IMG/VR virus record: IMGVR_UViG_3300042090_001199
Coordinates: 1-45,460 of that record
Direction: 5' to 3' (one strand)
Source of the DNA: a virus
Length of the DNA stretch: 45,460 nucleotides
Part shown: positions 1 through 6,948 of the stretch, piece after piece
Layout: each line of letters starts with the position of its first letter
How positions within the stretch are numbered: position 1 is the stretch's first letter
The notes under the pieces: generated by a model
Databases searched by the model: none
The model's input: only the letters and a program-made list of their open reading frames with translations
What the model was told of the DNA's origin: nothing
Position numbers and translations under genes: made by a program

Positions 1-455
1 TCCACCCGGCGGCCAGTAAACCCGATGATGCGATCCTCGTTCATCTGATCAAAGATAGGGAACACGTAGCGTCCCTTCATCTGACCCTTGGTGGCAAGCC
101 CGCCGCGAAACTGCTTAAGCGTTTCCTCGGATATGCCACGCCCAATCCAGTATGAATGGTCCTGTACAAGATCGGCCAACACGTCAACCGGCCACGTTTT
201 GGGCAACTCAATCTGTCGAGGTGGCGGGGCTTCAACCTCGACATATCCACTACCTCCAACCCCGGCAATGGCAAAGATGGCCTTGTTGTGCTCGTGATCG
301 CCGGGGTAGACCGCGCAGCTATACTTGCCGTCCCGCCATATCTTGAGGTGGTTGTGAGACGAATCCATTCCCATGCGGCCACAGCAGGGGCACCCGGCGA
401 CCCAGCCGTCAGCGCACGGCTTCACGTTGATGAGTCTGCTAAGATCTAAGCTCAT
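1..455 (-). CDS. dnaG: DnaG-like DNA primase, N-terminal part (cut by window edge)
   Basis: Translating the minus strand from an ATG at 455 gives 151 codons that stay open to the left edge, so the C-terminus is missing. The first 60 residues look like a CHC2-type zinc-binding domain: C14, C22, C24, C25, H34/H36 and C47 around the words CPCCGR and YSCAVYPGDHE. Near residues 131-150 the words FPIFDQMNEDRIIGFTGRR match the segment that precedes the TOPRIM core of DnaG primases. A primase makes RNA primers for the replicative helicase/polymerase complex. The start overlaps the stop of the DnaB-like helicase gene (ATGA), the usual helicase-primase pairing. Only the N-terminal third is visible, so TOPRIM catalytic residues cannot be checked. 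Confidence 0.88.
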   Translation of the reverse strand, partial: MSLDLSRLINVKPCADGWVAGCPCCGRMGMDSSHNHLKIWRDGKYSCAVYPGDHEHNKAIFAIAGVGGSGYVEVEAPPPRQIELPKTWPVDVLADLVQDHSYWIGRGISEETLKQFRGGLATKGQMKGRYVFPIFDQMNEDRIIGFTGRRV

Positions 456-1966
456 ATCACATGCTGTCCCGCCGGGACGGGCTGAGGATGCTGCACATTC
501 TGGATGACATTGGCACGCTCCACCGCTTCCTTGAACGTGCCATACTCGGTTACCTTGAAATTGTGGAAAGAGAAAAGGAGGAAGTTGTCGAGGTACCTAT
601 CCTTGCCGAGCTTATCCTTGAACTTCACCATACAGTCCAAACCTGTTTCATTGGGACCAAGCTGACGTGGGGCAAGCACGGTGAGGCTGTGCGTGGCCTG
701 ATTAGGATCGAGTAGATTGAGCCAGACCTTCTGGTCCAACGTCAGCTTCTCCAGCAGGTAGATGTTGGTGGCAAACTGGGCAATCATGTCAGAGCCCGCT
801 ATCACATTGGTGTTCTGCATCTTGCCGCCGGTCTTGCTGTCCTCGTTCTCGCGGTTGGCTTGGCAGAACACGATGATCGGAAGATTCAGTTCGATGCTGA
901 GATTCTTGAACGCGTCAATCTTCTTGCCTATGTTGAGCGAGAGGGACTTGTCTGAATCGAAATCCGAAGCCGAGTTGAGCTTCAGGTAGTCAACCATGAT
1001 CGCCCCCTTGCGACCATCTCGCATGTGCTTGTAAGCCCAGCGTCGGGCAATGGCCTGTTGGTCTTCAAGGGACTTGCCGCCGACAAAGACATGATCCACG
1101 CATGCGTACAGCGGCTTGATGAATTCCATGGCCGCCTCCACCTTCTTCACCATCTCGGGGTGGCGCTTGTAGGTCTTTTGCAGGATGTAATGTTCCCTGA
1201 TGCCGGTGAACGATGCCACTGCCCTCGCCATGGCCCGCTCCAGACTCATCTCCGTATCTAGAATCAGCGCACGAAACCCCTTGTCCTTTGCCAAGCCGTC
1301 GGCAATCTGCTGCAACATGGACAGGCCGAATGTGCTCTTGCCCACCTTCATGCGGGCGACTATCACGTAGACATTCTGCGGGTCCAGATAGCCGTACATG
1401 TCGTTGTAGATCGGAAACGGCGTCTTGAGACTGCGGGCGCTGTAAGAGTTCTCCTGTGCCAAGAACCCCTCGATGGACGCATACAGGTCCTTCGGCTCAT
1501 CGTCCACGCCGCCCAACAGGTTAACCTTATTATGGAAGGTTCCCATCACGTCGGCAACCAGCTCGGTGGCGGGTGTTCCATCATCTCCTTTGGTGCGCTC
1601 CACAATCTCACGGCCTATCAGGTGAAGCTCCCGACGCACCGTCCACCGCTTGAGCTGCGACGCTATGTCAATCGCTGCGCGGTCATTGACTCCGTTGAGA
1701 TCGACAAGGGAGTTGATGTACTGGGCTGGCTCCAACGCGCCGCCGATCTTGATGTTGAGGGATTCCAGCGTGGCAATCAGGGTGAATCGATTCACCGTTC
1801 CGTTGTTGGCCAAGCATTGCTTGATGGCGCGAAACACGGGACGGTTGGTGTCGGGGCCAAAGTCGAACTCGTTTATCTGCGGGCATTCCGCAAGGATCGC
1901 CCCCTCACTCCTGATTACTGCGGAAAGGAACTGCTTTTCATGATCGAGGGAATAGAGTAGCGACAT
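452..1966 (-). CDS. dnaB: DnaB-like replicative DNA helicase
   Basis: This 504-residue protein has the DnaB layout. Residues 1-110 form the N-terminal domain (EKQFLSAVIRSEG is the typical opening). A RecA-fold motor follows, with Walker A ARMKVGKST at 204-212, in which the first Gly of the P-loop is Ala. The SLE segment TEMSLERAMAR is at about 238-248, and Walker B IMVDYLKL has D326. The family unwinds the replication fork 5'-3' as a hexamer on the lagging strand and binds primase. Its stop overlaps the primase start by ATGA, so the two are translationally coupled. A copy of the conserved CTTGAC/CAAGTC motif (1988-2007) lies 22 bases upstream of its ATG, suggesting a promoter of its own behind the dUTPase gene. 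Confidence 0.93.
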   Translation of the reverse strand: MSLLYSLDHEKQFLSAVIRSEGAILAECPQINEFDFGPDTNRPVFRAIKQCLANNGTVNRFTLIATLESLNIKIGGALEPAQYINSLVDLNGVNDRAAIDIASQLKRWTVRRELHLIGREIVERTKGDDGTPATELVADVMGTFHNKVNLLGGVDDEPKDLYASIEGFLAQENSYSARSLKTPFPIYNDMYGYLDPQNVYVIVARMKVGKSTFGLSMLQQIADGLAKDKGFRALILDTEMSLERAMARAVASFTGIREHYILQKTYKRHPEMVKKVEAAMEFIKPLYACVDHVFVGGKSLEDQQAIARRWAYKHMRDGRKGAIMVDYLKLNSASDFDSDKSLSLNIGKKIDAFKNLSIELNLPIIVFCQANRENEDSKTGGKMQNTNVIAGSDMIAQFATNIYLLEKLTLDQKVWLNLLDPNQATHSLTVLAPRQLGPNETGLDCMVKFKDKLGKDRYLDNFLLFSFHNFKVTEYGTFKEAVERANVIQNVQHPQPVPAGQHVI

Positions 1967-1987
1967 GCTGTAAAGACAATGCTGTAA
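1965..1987. repeat. Short direct repeat ATGCTGTAA before dnaB
   Basis: The nine bases ATGCTGTAA occur at 1965-1973 and again at 1979-1987, between the conserved motif and the helicase start codon. A 14-base period is visible. It could be an operator or chance; no function is assigned. Confidence 0.4.
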
Positions 1988-2007
1988 GGCTTGATTGGAA
2001 AGTCAAG
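1988..2007 (-). promoter_or_regulatory. Conserved promoter/operator motif, site 1 (before dnaB)
   Basis: Read on the minus strand the bases are CTTGACTTTCCAATCAAGCC. They match the window-wide consensus CTTGAC[A/T]-N5-A-[C/T]CAAGTC except for the T of the final GTC. CTTGA and TCAAG form an inverted repeat. The first T of TTGACT lies 40 bases before the dnaB ATG. No convincing -10 hexamer is seen 17 bases downstream. Confidence 0.7.
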
Positions 2008-2018
2008 CCAAAAGGGGG

Positions 2019-3281
2019 TTAGACTCCTGTAGAACCAAAGCCGCCCTCCTTGCGGGTGGTATCTTCCAAGCTGTCCACCAGTTGGAACTCAACGTTGATT
2101 ATGTGTCTAGGAACAATCTGCACCATGCGACATGGTAGCTCAAGATCGGGAGCTGTTTGATCTATCTTGCGCAGAGGAACGATTACCTCTCCCACATAGG
2201 TCCGATCTATGATTCCCACCGAGTTGGCAAGCATATATCCGGTCTTAGATATGGAACTGCGCGGTACCATGTCGAAGTAGTATCCATATGCTGGGGTGAC
2301 CTTAATACCAGTACTGTAGAAGGTGACATCCCCCACCCTCTTATGAACCCCCAGTATGGTAATATCATAGCCCGAATCACTGGCCCGCGCCTTAGAAGGA
2401 GGACACGCATCAGGTCTTGTCTTGGCCCATTTGAACTGCTTGTTCCATCCTCTTGCCCATTCACCCTTTAATACCGCCGGAGTCCATGTGGACCATATGG
2501 CATATAGATCGGCCTTTCTTGATAGATACACCTTGGCATTCTTGTATAGCTTCTCCAAGAAGTCTAAGGCATTGTTGCCACTCCAATATATTCTATAATC
2601 GTCGATGGTACACGGGATACCACAGAAGTCTTTTACCCCCTGTTTGATGAACGGCGAGTAAGACGTGATATCAGCATAGGGACTACGCTTATCATAGGAA
2701 GGGGATGATATACTGCCATCTCCGTCGAAGTAACCACGTATAAAGGCCCACTGAAGATCGTCAGAAGACAGCTTGGGCATCTTGACTATAGCATCTTTCT
2801 TGAGAGACTTGGCCGATGTATCCACTCCAAGCAGTCTACCCGCGTCATCGGTCAGCTCCTTCGAACAGAGTCGTATGCCGACCATATCCTTCCCAGATCG
2901 GAATATAGGCACATCGAAATTGAGGGCCTGCTTGATCCTGTATAGTACATCTACATCCTTTTTGTGGATGATGATCGCTATAGAACCAGTTCTGTGAAAA
3001 GAACCATCGCTGGCGATCCAGCCAAGCAAATATGCCTTGGCTTCACTATCAATAATCTTGAACATACCATCATCCGTATTGTACTTGGCACCCGACCCTT
3101 TCCTGCCACGCCCCTTTAGTGCGCGAGAGCAGTGAAAGCAGATGTATCTCCCATTGTTACGCTTGCGATTGGCCACTGCATCCCTGTGTCGCAACATCTT
3201 GTTTAATACGCACTTGGGCGATAGCTTAAAGTCGCATTCGCATGTAACGAGTTGATGAGAGTTATCTGATAGGTTTGTCAT
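2019..3281 (-). CDS. dut: dUTPase with N-terminal zinc-finger/LAGLIDADG homing endonuclease fusion
   Basis: This is one 420-residue frame with two parts. Residues 1-60 carry a Cys cluster (C14, C16, C24, C48, C51). Residues 83-95 (LLGWIASDGSF) and 179-191 (FIRGYFDGDGSI) are two LAGLIDADG motifs, as in a monomeric homing endonuclease. Residues about 284-420 are a complete dUTPase with all five motifs: DSGYDIT, PRSSIS, ANSVGIIDRTYVGE, RMVQIV and RKEGGFGSTG. dUTPase hydrolyses dUTP to dUMP and keeps uracil out of DNA. No intein splice junction is present: there is no His-Asn before Cys/Ser/Thr and no N-extein. I therefore read it as an end fusion, not an intein. I found no in-frame ATG with a ribosome site near the dUTPase part. 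An AAAGG sequence precedes the ATG at 3281. Confidence 0.88.
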   Translation of the reverse strand: MTNLSDNSHQLVTCECDFKLSPKCVLNKMLRHRDAVANRKRNNGRYICFHCSRALKGRGRKGSGAKYNTDDGMFKIIDSEAKAYLLGWIASDGSFHRTGSIAIIIHKKDVDVLYRIKQALNFDVPIFRSGKDMVGIRLCSKELTDDAGRLLGVDTSAKSLKKDAIVKMPKLSSDDLQWAFIRGYFDGDGSISSPSYDKRSPYADITSYSPFIKQGVKDFCGIPCTIDDYRIYWSGNNALDFLEKLYKNAKVYLSRKADLYAIWSTWTPAVLKGEWARGWNKQFKWAKTRPDACPPSKARASDSGYDITILGVHKRVGDVTFYSTGIKVTPAYGYYFDMVPRSSISKTGYMLANSVGIIDRTYVGEVIVPLRKIDQTAPDLELPCRMVQIVPRHIINVEFQLVDSLEDTTRKEGGFGSTGV

Positions 3282-3302
3282 AGCGCCTTTGGTACGTATG
3301 TA

Positions 3303-3308
3303 TTACAC
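3303..3308 (-). promoter_or_regulatory. GTGTAA element before the endonuclease-dUTPase gene
   Basis: On the minus strand GGTGTAATACATACGTACC lies with its GTGTAA 27 bases before the ATG at 3281. It shares the GTGTAA core, and much of the 18-base context, with the element before the gene at 30701. It is a candidate promoter core; no -35 is evident. Confidence 0.4.
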
Positions 3309-3346
3309 CATCTTTTGCCGTAGTTATACAAGAATCGTCAAGAGTC

Positions 3347-4369
3347 TTACGCCCCACCCTTCTTCGCTATCTTGTAAGTCTTGAATGCCGCTTCGTTGAT
3401 GCTGGTGTAGCCGCCGCACTCCTGACATTGCATCTGGTGCTGCACGGTGCCCGCCGCCGTCACCTTGGTCTTGGATTTTGTCACGTGATCGGAGCCGCAA
3501 TGAGCGCATGTCCACTTGCTGCGACCCTGCACGACGCCCGCATGAGTCTTGGGCTTTACAAACTCGCGCAGCTTGTTCCAGACCTTCTCCAGCAGGACCA
3601 CATCCTTGCCACAATAGTGACACATCTTGGCCATGGCCTCGGGGCAGTGGTGTTCAACGATCTCCTTCCAGAGTCCATAGGTCGTGTGGACCTTCCCGCC
3701 AAACCCAAGATACTTGGCGATATAGTCCAGCTTGTTTGACTGGAAGTAGAAGTAGCGCTTTGCCCACTGGCAGGTGTCCACCGTCTTGTAGTCTGGCATG
3801 GGACGGAGACCATGGAAAATGCAACGAGTGCGGAACCATGGCATGTCGAAGCCGTCGCCATTGTGAGCGACCAGCTCGTCTGCCTCGTTGGCCACCTTCA
3901 GGAACTCGGTCAACATCTGCTTGTCGTCCTGATTCTCGTCCCAGCGAAGGACAGTGACCTTGTCGTCGCCCTCCCACTTGTAGCCTATACAGATGATCTT
4001 TCTCTCCTTGATGATGCTCTCGTGGCCGATGTTAAGCTTGAAGCCGACACCCCACGAGTAGACCACGGTCATGGAGGTCTCAATGTCCCAGAAAAGGCGC
4101 TTCAATCGGACAACCGGAGGCGTTGATGGCCGGGCATAGGAAAACACTCCACCGCCCTTGCGGACCTCTGATATCACCATATCTTTCACGGCCTGATTGA
4201 AAGCGGGGACCGACTGCACGATCCTAGCCGCCCAATCGTACATCTGGGTCTTGCCGACTCCAAGCGTTTCTCCGAGCCAGAACCGGGCCTTCTGCTTGTC
4301 CTCCCCATACATCTTGATGAACCGTTCGATCACTCTATCCGTTAGTTTGGGGTGTGTTAGTTGTGTCAT
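3347..4369 (-). CDS. Stand-alone DEDDy 3'-5' exonuclease with HTH and zinc ribbon
   Basis: The 340-residue protein carries the three proofreading-exonuclease motifs of the DnaQ/PolB superfamily: Exo I FWDIET (D95, E97), Exo II HNGDGFD (N170, D175) and Exo III YCGKD (Y252, D256). The Y-x3-D form makes it DEDDy, similar to the exonuclease part of family B polymerases and to YprB-type nucleases. Residues 1-55 look like a helix-turn-helix. A four-Cys zinc ribbon (C288, C291, C315, C318) lies at the C-terminus. There is no polymerase domain. It probably degrades single-stranded DNA or proofreads for a polymerase encoded elsewhere. A hairpin at 4393-4415 separates it from the upstream nuclease gene, and a GTGTAA element lies 18 bases before its ATG. 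Confidence 0.82.
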   Translation of the reverse strand: MTQLTHPKLTDRVIERFIKMYGEDKQKARFWLGETLGVGKTQMYDWAARIVQSVPAFNQAVKDMVISEVRKGGGVFSYARPSTPPVVRLKRLFWDIETSMTVVYSWGVGFKLNIGHESIIKERKIICIGYKWEGDDKVTVLRWDENQDDKQMLTEFLKVANEADELVAHNGDGFDMPWFRTRCIFHGLRPMPDYKTVDTCQWAKRYFYFQSNKLDYIAKYLGFGGKVHTTYGLWKEIVEHHCPEAMAKMCHYCGKDVVLLEKVWNKLREFVKPKTHAGVVQGRSKWTCAHCGSDHVTKSKTKVTAAGTVQHQMQCQECGGYTSINEAAFKTYKIAKKGGA

Positions 4370-4381
4370 GTTAGAGTGAAT

Positions 4382-4387
4382 TTACAC
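4382..4387 (-). promoter_or_regulatory. GTGTAA element before the exonuclease gene
   Basis: On the minus strand CCGTGTAAATTCACTC places GTGTAA 18 bases upstream of the ATG at 4369, just after the hairpin 4393-4415. It belongs to the intergenic GTGTAA set described in the findings. Confidence 0.38.
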
Positions 4388-4392
4388 GGAAA

Positions 4393-4415
4393 GCCGGGCC
4401 GTTTATGGCCGGGCC
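4393..4415 (-). terminator. GC-rich intergenic hairpin, possible weak terminator
   Basis: GCCGGGCC (4393-4400) and GGCCGGGCC (4407-4415) flank a six-base GTTTAT loop. They pair as 4 bp, a G-G mismatch and 3 bp. In the direction of transcription the hairpin is followed by only TTTCC, so termination would be weak. It sits between the stop of the small nuclease gene and the start of the exonuclease gene. Confidence 0.4.
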
Positions 4416-4445
4416 AGAAAATATTTCGGACGGGACCGGAACAGA

Positions 4446-4865
4446 CTAGAGATCAATGTCATACTTAGATTTGAACCATGCCGGGGACAACGCGTCGAGA
4501 TCGTTGTCAAACACCTCTACAAGCTTGATTCTATTCTGTTCCAGCCACTTGGCTTTGTTATTGTCCCGGTCCATGGCGGCCCCGAACTTGAACCGATTTT
4601 CATGGAAGAAGGCGTTGAAGGAGTGTGTGGCGGAAGGAGAAACCTCGATTGCAATGCGCCGGGTGAAGTTGATGAAGTCCACCCTCATAAGAGTGGACGG
4701 GATGCGGAATTCCATGCATACGACATGTCCTCTCCAATAGGGACGGAGGAATTCCGCCACCTTGGTCTGCGGCTTTGACACGTTGCGTATGTTGTCCCAA
4801 TCAATCAGATACCTTGCTATGTTAACGTTGACCTCAACGCGGGAGTTGAGCTTCTTGAACTTCAC
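4446..4865 (-). CDS. Small PD-(D/E)XK-type nuclease-like protein
   Basis: This 139-residue protein starts at a GTG (4865) that overlaps the recombinase stop (GTGA). The core RVDFINFTRRIAIEVS has the spacing of the D-x(n)-E-x-[S/K] active site of PD-(D/E)XK nucleases. The second half, with D98 near the K of NNKAKWLEQN and the ending VEVFDNDLDAL, recalls Vsr/DUF559-like folds in which a strand follows the active site. Position directly behind the RecA-like gene suggests a repair or recombination role such as a junction or nicking nuclease. The family was judged by pattern only; a hypothetical call is the fallback. Confidence 0.55.
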   Translation of the reverse strand: MKFKKLNSRVEVNVNIARYLIDWDNIRNVSKPQTKVAEFLRPYWRGHVVCMEFRIPSTLMRVDFINFTRRIAIEVSPSATHSFNAFFHENRFKFGAAMDRDNNKAKWLEQNRIKLVEVFDNDLDALSPAWFKSKYDIDL

Positions 4866-6016
4866 TTGCCGGTAATCAGCTTGAGGAATTTCTCATAGAG
4901 AAACGCCGTGATCTTAGGATTGTTCTCAAGCAGCTTGTAGATGTTGTCCCGCCCCCTGATCTTTTCGGGAAGCTCTTCACCCGTCGCCTCCTTGACCTCT
5001 GTTACGAGAGCGGGGGCAATGGTGTACATGGCACCCTTTTCGCTGTCCCTCGTGACCAGCTCCCATTGAATGAGCAGATCGGCAATCTCTCGTTCCACCC
5101 AAACCGAGGTGGCGTTGATGCGTCCGTACTTGATGGGATATCGTATCACGGTGGTGTACTTCTCGTTATTGGACTTGACGATGCGAATCTTGCAGTAGTG
5201 CCCCACGGGCTTGCTGTTGTCATCGTCCGCATTCTCACGAATGACGTCGTCCTTCCAGCGCGGCATGAATTCCAATACCCAGTCGCCCGCGTGTTCAACG
5301 GCGTGCCCACCGGATGAGTTGCCCTGACGCGGGGCCGTAGGAGCGCCCCCGCCTCCACCTGTAGTCACCTTGATGAAGTCTCGCACCTGTGAGATGAACC
5401 ACATGATATGTCCGCGCTTGGCAAGGGCCACACCGGTCTTCTTGAAGAACACCGAGGTGATCACCGCACCACCGGCAACCTGCGCAGCATCTTCATAGGT
5501 CTTTGCCAAATCCGCACGTTTACCCATGGTATCCATGCTGTCGATCATGAAGAAATAACGGACCTTTAGAGGATTGTTGCGAATGAGATCACCAAAGAAG
5601 CTGAACACAAACTCAAACACGTTCGACTCCAGCAGAAGACATGTGCCATCCTTCCATTCCTTGGGATCGGTGGTAAATACAACTCCAGAACGGGCAATCA
5701 CCTCCGGCGAAAGGCGGCCCTCGCTCTTCACATACACGCCCCGGCGCAGCTTGCCCTGATTGACCTTCAGGAAGTGATACATGAAGTCAAGCGTACAGGA
5801 GGTCTTGCCGCCGGTTGTAACGCCCACGGCACGATGGGCACCCGGTTCTAGCCCCCCGTCCATGGCGGCACTCAGAAGCAGACTGGATGCCCGCGTTCTG
5901 TCGGTAATGGTGTCTTCGAAGTTGAAGTGATCTTCCTTGTGCGCGTTCAAGTGCGACAGGGCCTGATCTGACGGAGTGATGACTTTCTCTTCTTCCTTAG
6001 CTGATTGCTTTGCCAT
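4862..6016 (-). CDS. RecA/UvsX-like recombinase
   Basis: The 384-residue ATPase has Walker A GVTTGGKT (G65-T72) and Walker B YFFMIDSMD (D159), the RecA-type order. The glycine-rich, probably DNA-binding loop TTGGGGGAP lies near residues 218-226. RecA-family proteins coat single-stranded DNA and carry out strand exchange in phage recombination-dependent repair and replication. It is shorter and more divergent than bacterial RecA, so a UvsX/Sak4-like phage recombinase is equally possible. Its stop overlaps the small nuclease gene. A near-perfect copy of the conserved motif (6084-6103), buried in the upstream gene, lies 68 bases before its ATG and may drive it separately. Confidence 0.85.
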   Translation of the reverse strand: MAKQSAKEEEKVITPSDQALSHLNAHKEDHFNFEDTITDRTRASSLLLSAAMDGGLEPGAHRAVGVTTGGKTSCTLDFMYHFLKVNQGKLRRGVYVKSEGRLSPEVIARSGVVFTTDPKEWKDGTCLLLESNVFEFVFSFFGDLIRNNPLKVRYFFMIDSMDTMGKRADLAKTYEDAAQVAGGAVITSVFFKKTGVALAKRGHIMWFISQVRDFIKVTTGGGGGAPTAPRQGNSSGGHAVEHAGDWVLEFMPRWKDDVIRENADDDNSKPVGHYCKIRIVKSNNEKYTTVIRYPIKYGRINATSVWVEREIADLLIQWELVTRDSEKGAMYTIAPALVTEVKEATGEELPEKIRGRDNIYKLLENNPKITAFLYEKFLKLITGK

Positions 6017-6019
6017 AGA

Positions 6020-6370
6020 TTAGGTGTTGTATTGATCGGTCAATGCTGATCCCAGCTCGACCCGCTCCATATCCACCATGGGGGACTTGGTTGGTTTGTC
6101 AAGCTGATTCTGAGACGAGGTGAGTTTATAGTACCGCCACGCCGTCTCAAGCTCGTCAGCGCCGCGTGGGGTTTTGAAGAAGGCGAGTGAGTGCATGGTA
6201 TAACCGGGATTGAGTCCCGTCCAGAAGGCTTCATCAGGATACTTGGCCAGAAGATGGTTCAGGTTCTTGACCTCGCGCCCCCACATCACACCCTTGTTTG
6301 GGCCAGTCAGTATCTCCTCTTTGACCAGACGCTTGATCACATCCAGCTTAGTGCGATGCGGCATGCTCAT
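6020..6370 (-). CDS. Unknown 116-residue protein
   Basis: Not recognised. It is a soluble, fairly charged protein whose start overlaps the ClpP-like stop (ATGA) and whose stop is 3 bases before the recombinase gene, so it is part of the same operon. The stretch LDKPTKS near the C-terminus is encoded by the promoter-like motif at 6084-6103, so this part of the reading frame is under double constraint. Confidence 0.75.
   Translation of the reverse strand: MSMPHRTKLDVIKRLVKEEILTGPNKGVMWGREVKNLNHLLAKYPDEAFWTGLNPGYTMHSLAFFKTPRGADELETAWRYYKLTSSQNQLDKPTKSPMVDMERVELGSALTDQYNT
6084..6103 (-). promoter_or_regulatory. Conserved promoter/operator motif, site 2 (inside gene, before recombinase)
   Basis: On the minus strand the bases are CTTGACAAACCAACCAAGTC, a full match to the consensus and 19 of 20 identical to site 7 in the divergent hub. 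It lies within the coding sequence of the 116-residue protein, 68 bases upstream of the recombinase ATG. No clear -10 is seen. Confidence 0.75.
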
Positions 6371-6942
6371 AGTCGTATCTCATCCGCCAACCCGTATTCC
6401 AGAGCCTCCTTGGCGGTCAGGAAGGTGTCAGACGGCCCCAGCAACATCTTCTCCACCTGCTCCCGGGTAAGCTTCGAGCGGGCCGTGTACATGTCGATGG
6501 ACTTCTCCTTGAGCCAATCCTCCTCCTTGCGGCCCGCAATCAGCTCGTGCTGCTTGCCGTACTTGCCAGCCGACCATTGATGTGCAACGATGTAGGTGTT
6601 GTTGGTCAGGATACGCTTGGAACCATAAATGAAGATGCCCAGCCCGGCGCTAGCGATATAGCCCAGCCCTATCGTATCGACGGGGATCTTGGAGCCCACC
6701 ATCGCGTCGATCAGGGCAAACGACGCATACACCTCGCCGCCATATGACGAGATGATAAGGCTCAACCGCTCATGCCGGGCTTTGAGATTTTCCTCCAATA
6801 TCCACTCGATTACCGACTGACAGGAACTGCCGGTGATGTCGGAACAAAAGTACTTGATACCTGCGTCAGACAGGCTCTTGCCGGACTTTGCAGAGGACTT
6901 GTCCTCATTCTTCTCGTCGGGGGAATCAGGTTCGTCGGCCAT
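6367..6942 (-). CDS. ClpP-like serine protease
   Basis: The 191-residue protein has the ClpP/crotonase-fold signatures: ISSYGGEVYASFALIDAM (residues 64-81), nucleophile Ser98 in GYIASAG, His121 in IVAHQ, and Asp172 in the SDTFLTAKEALEYGLADEI region. All three catalytic residues are therefore in place. The first 25 residues are charged and low complexity. Phage ClpP-like enzymes are often head maturation proteases, but here the gene sits between sugar and recombination genes and no head genes are in the window. A regulatory or host-directed protease is as likely. It overlaps the next gene by ATGA. Confidence 0.86.
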   Translation of the reverse strand: MADEPDSPDEKNEDKSSAKSGKSLSDAGIKYFCSDITGSSCQSVIEWILEENLKARHERLSLIISSYGGEVYASFALIDAMVGSKIPVDTIGLGYIASAGLGIFIYGSKRILTNNTYIVAHQWSAGKYGKQHELIAGRKEEDWLKEKSIDMYTARSKLTREQVEKMLLGPSDTFLTAKEALEYGLADEIRL

Positions 6943-6948
6943 AAGATG

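Noticed and set aside
2019-3281. Reading the endonuclease-dUTPase frame as an intein-containing dUTPase
   Set aside because: The dUTPase motifs are uninterrupted and all lie behind the endonuclease. There is no N-extein and no His-Asn/Cys-type junction.
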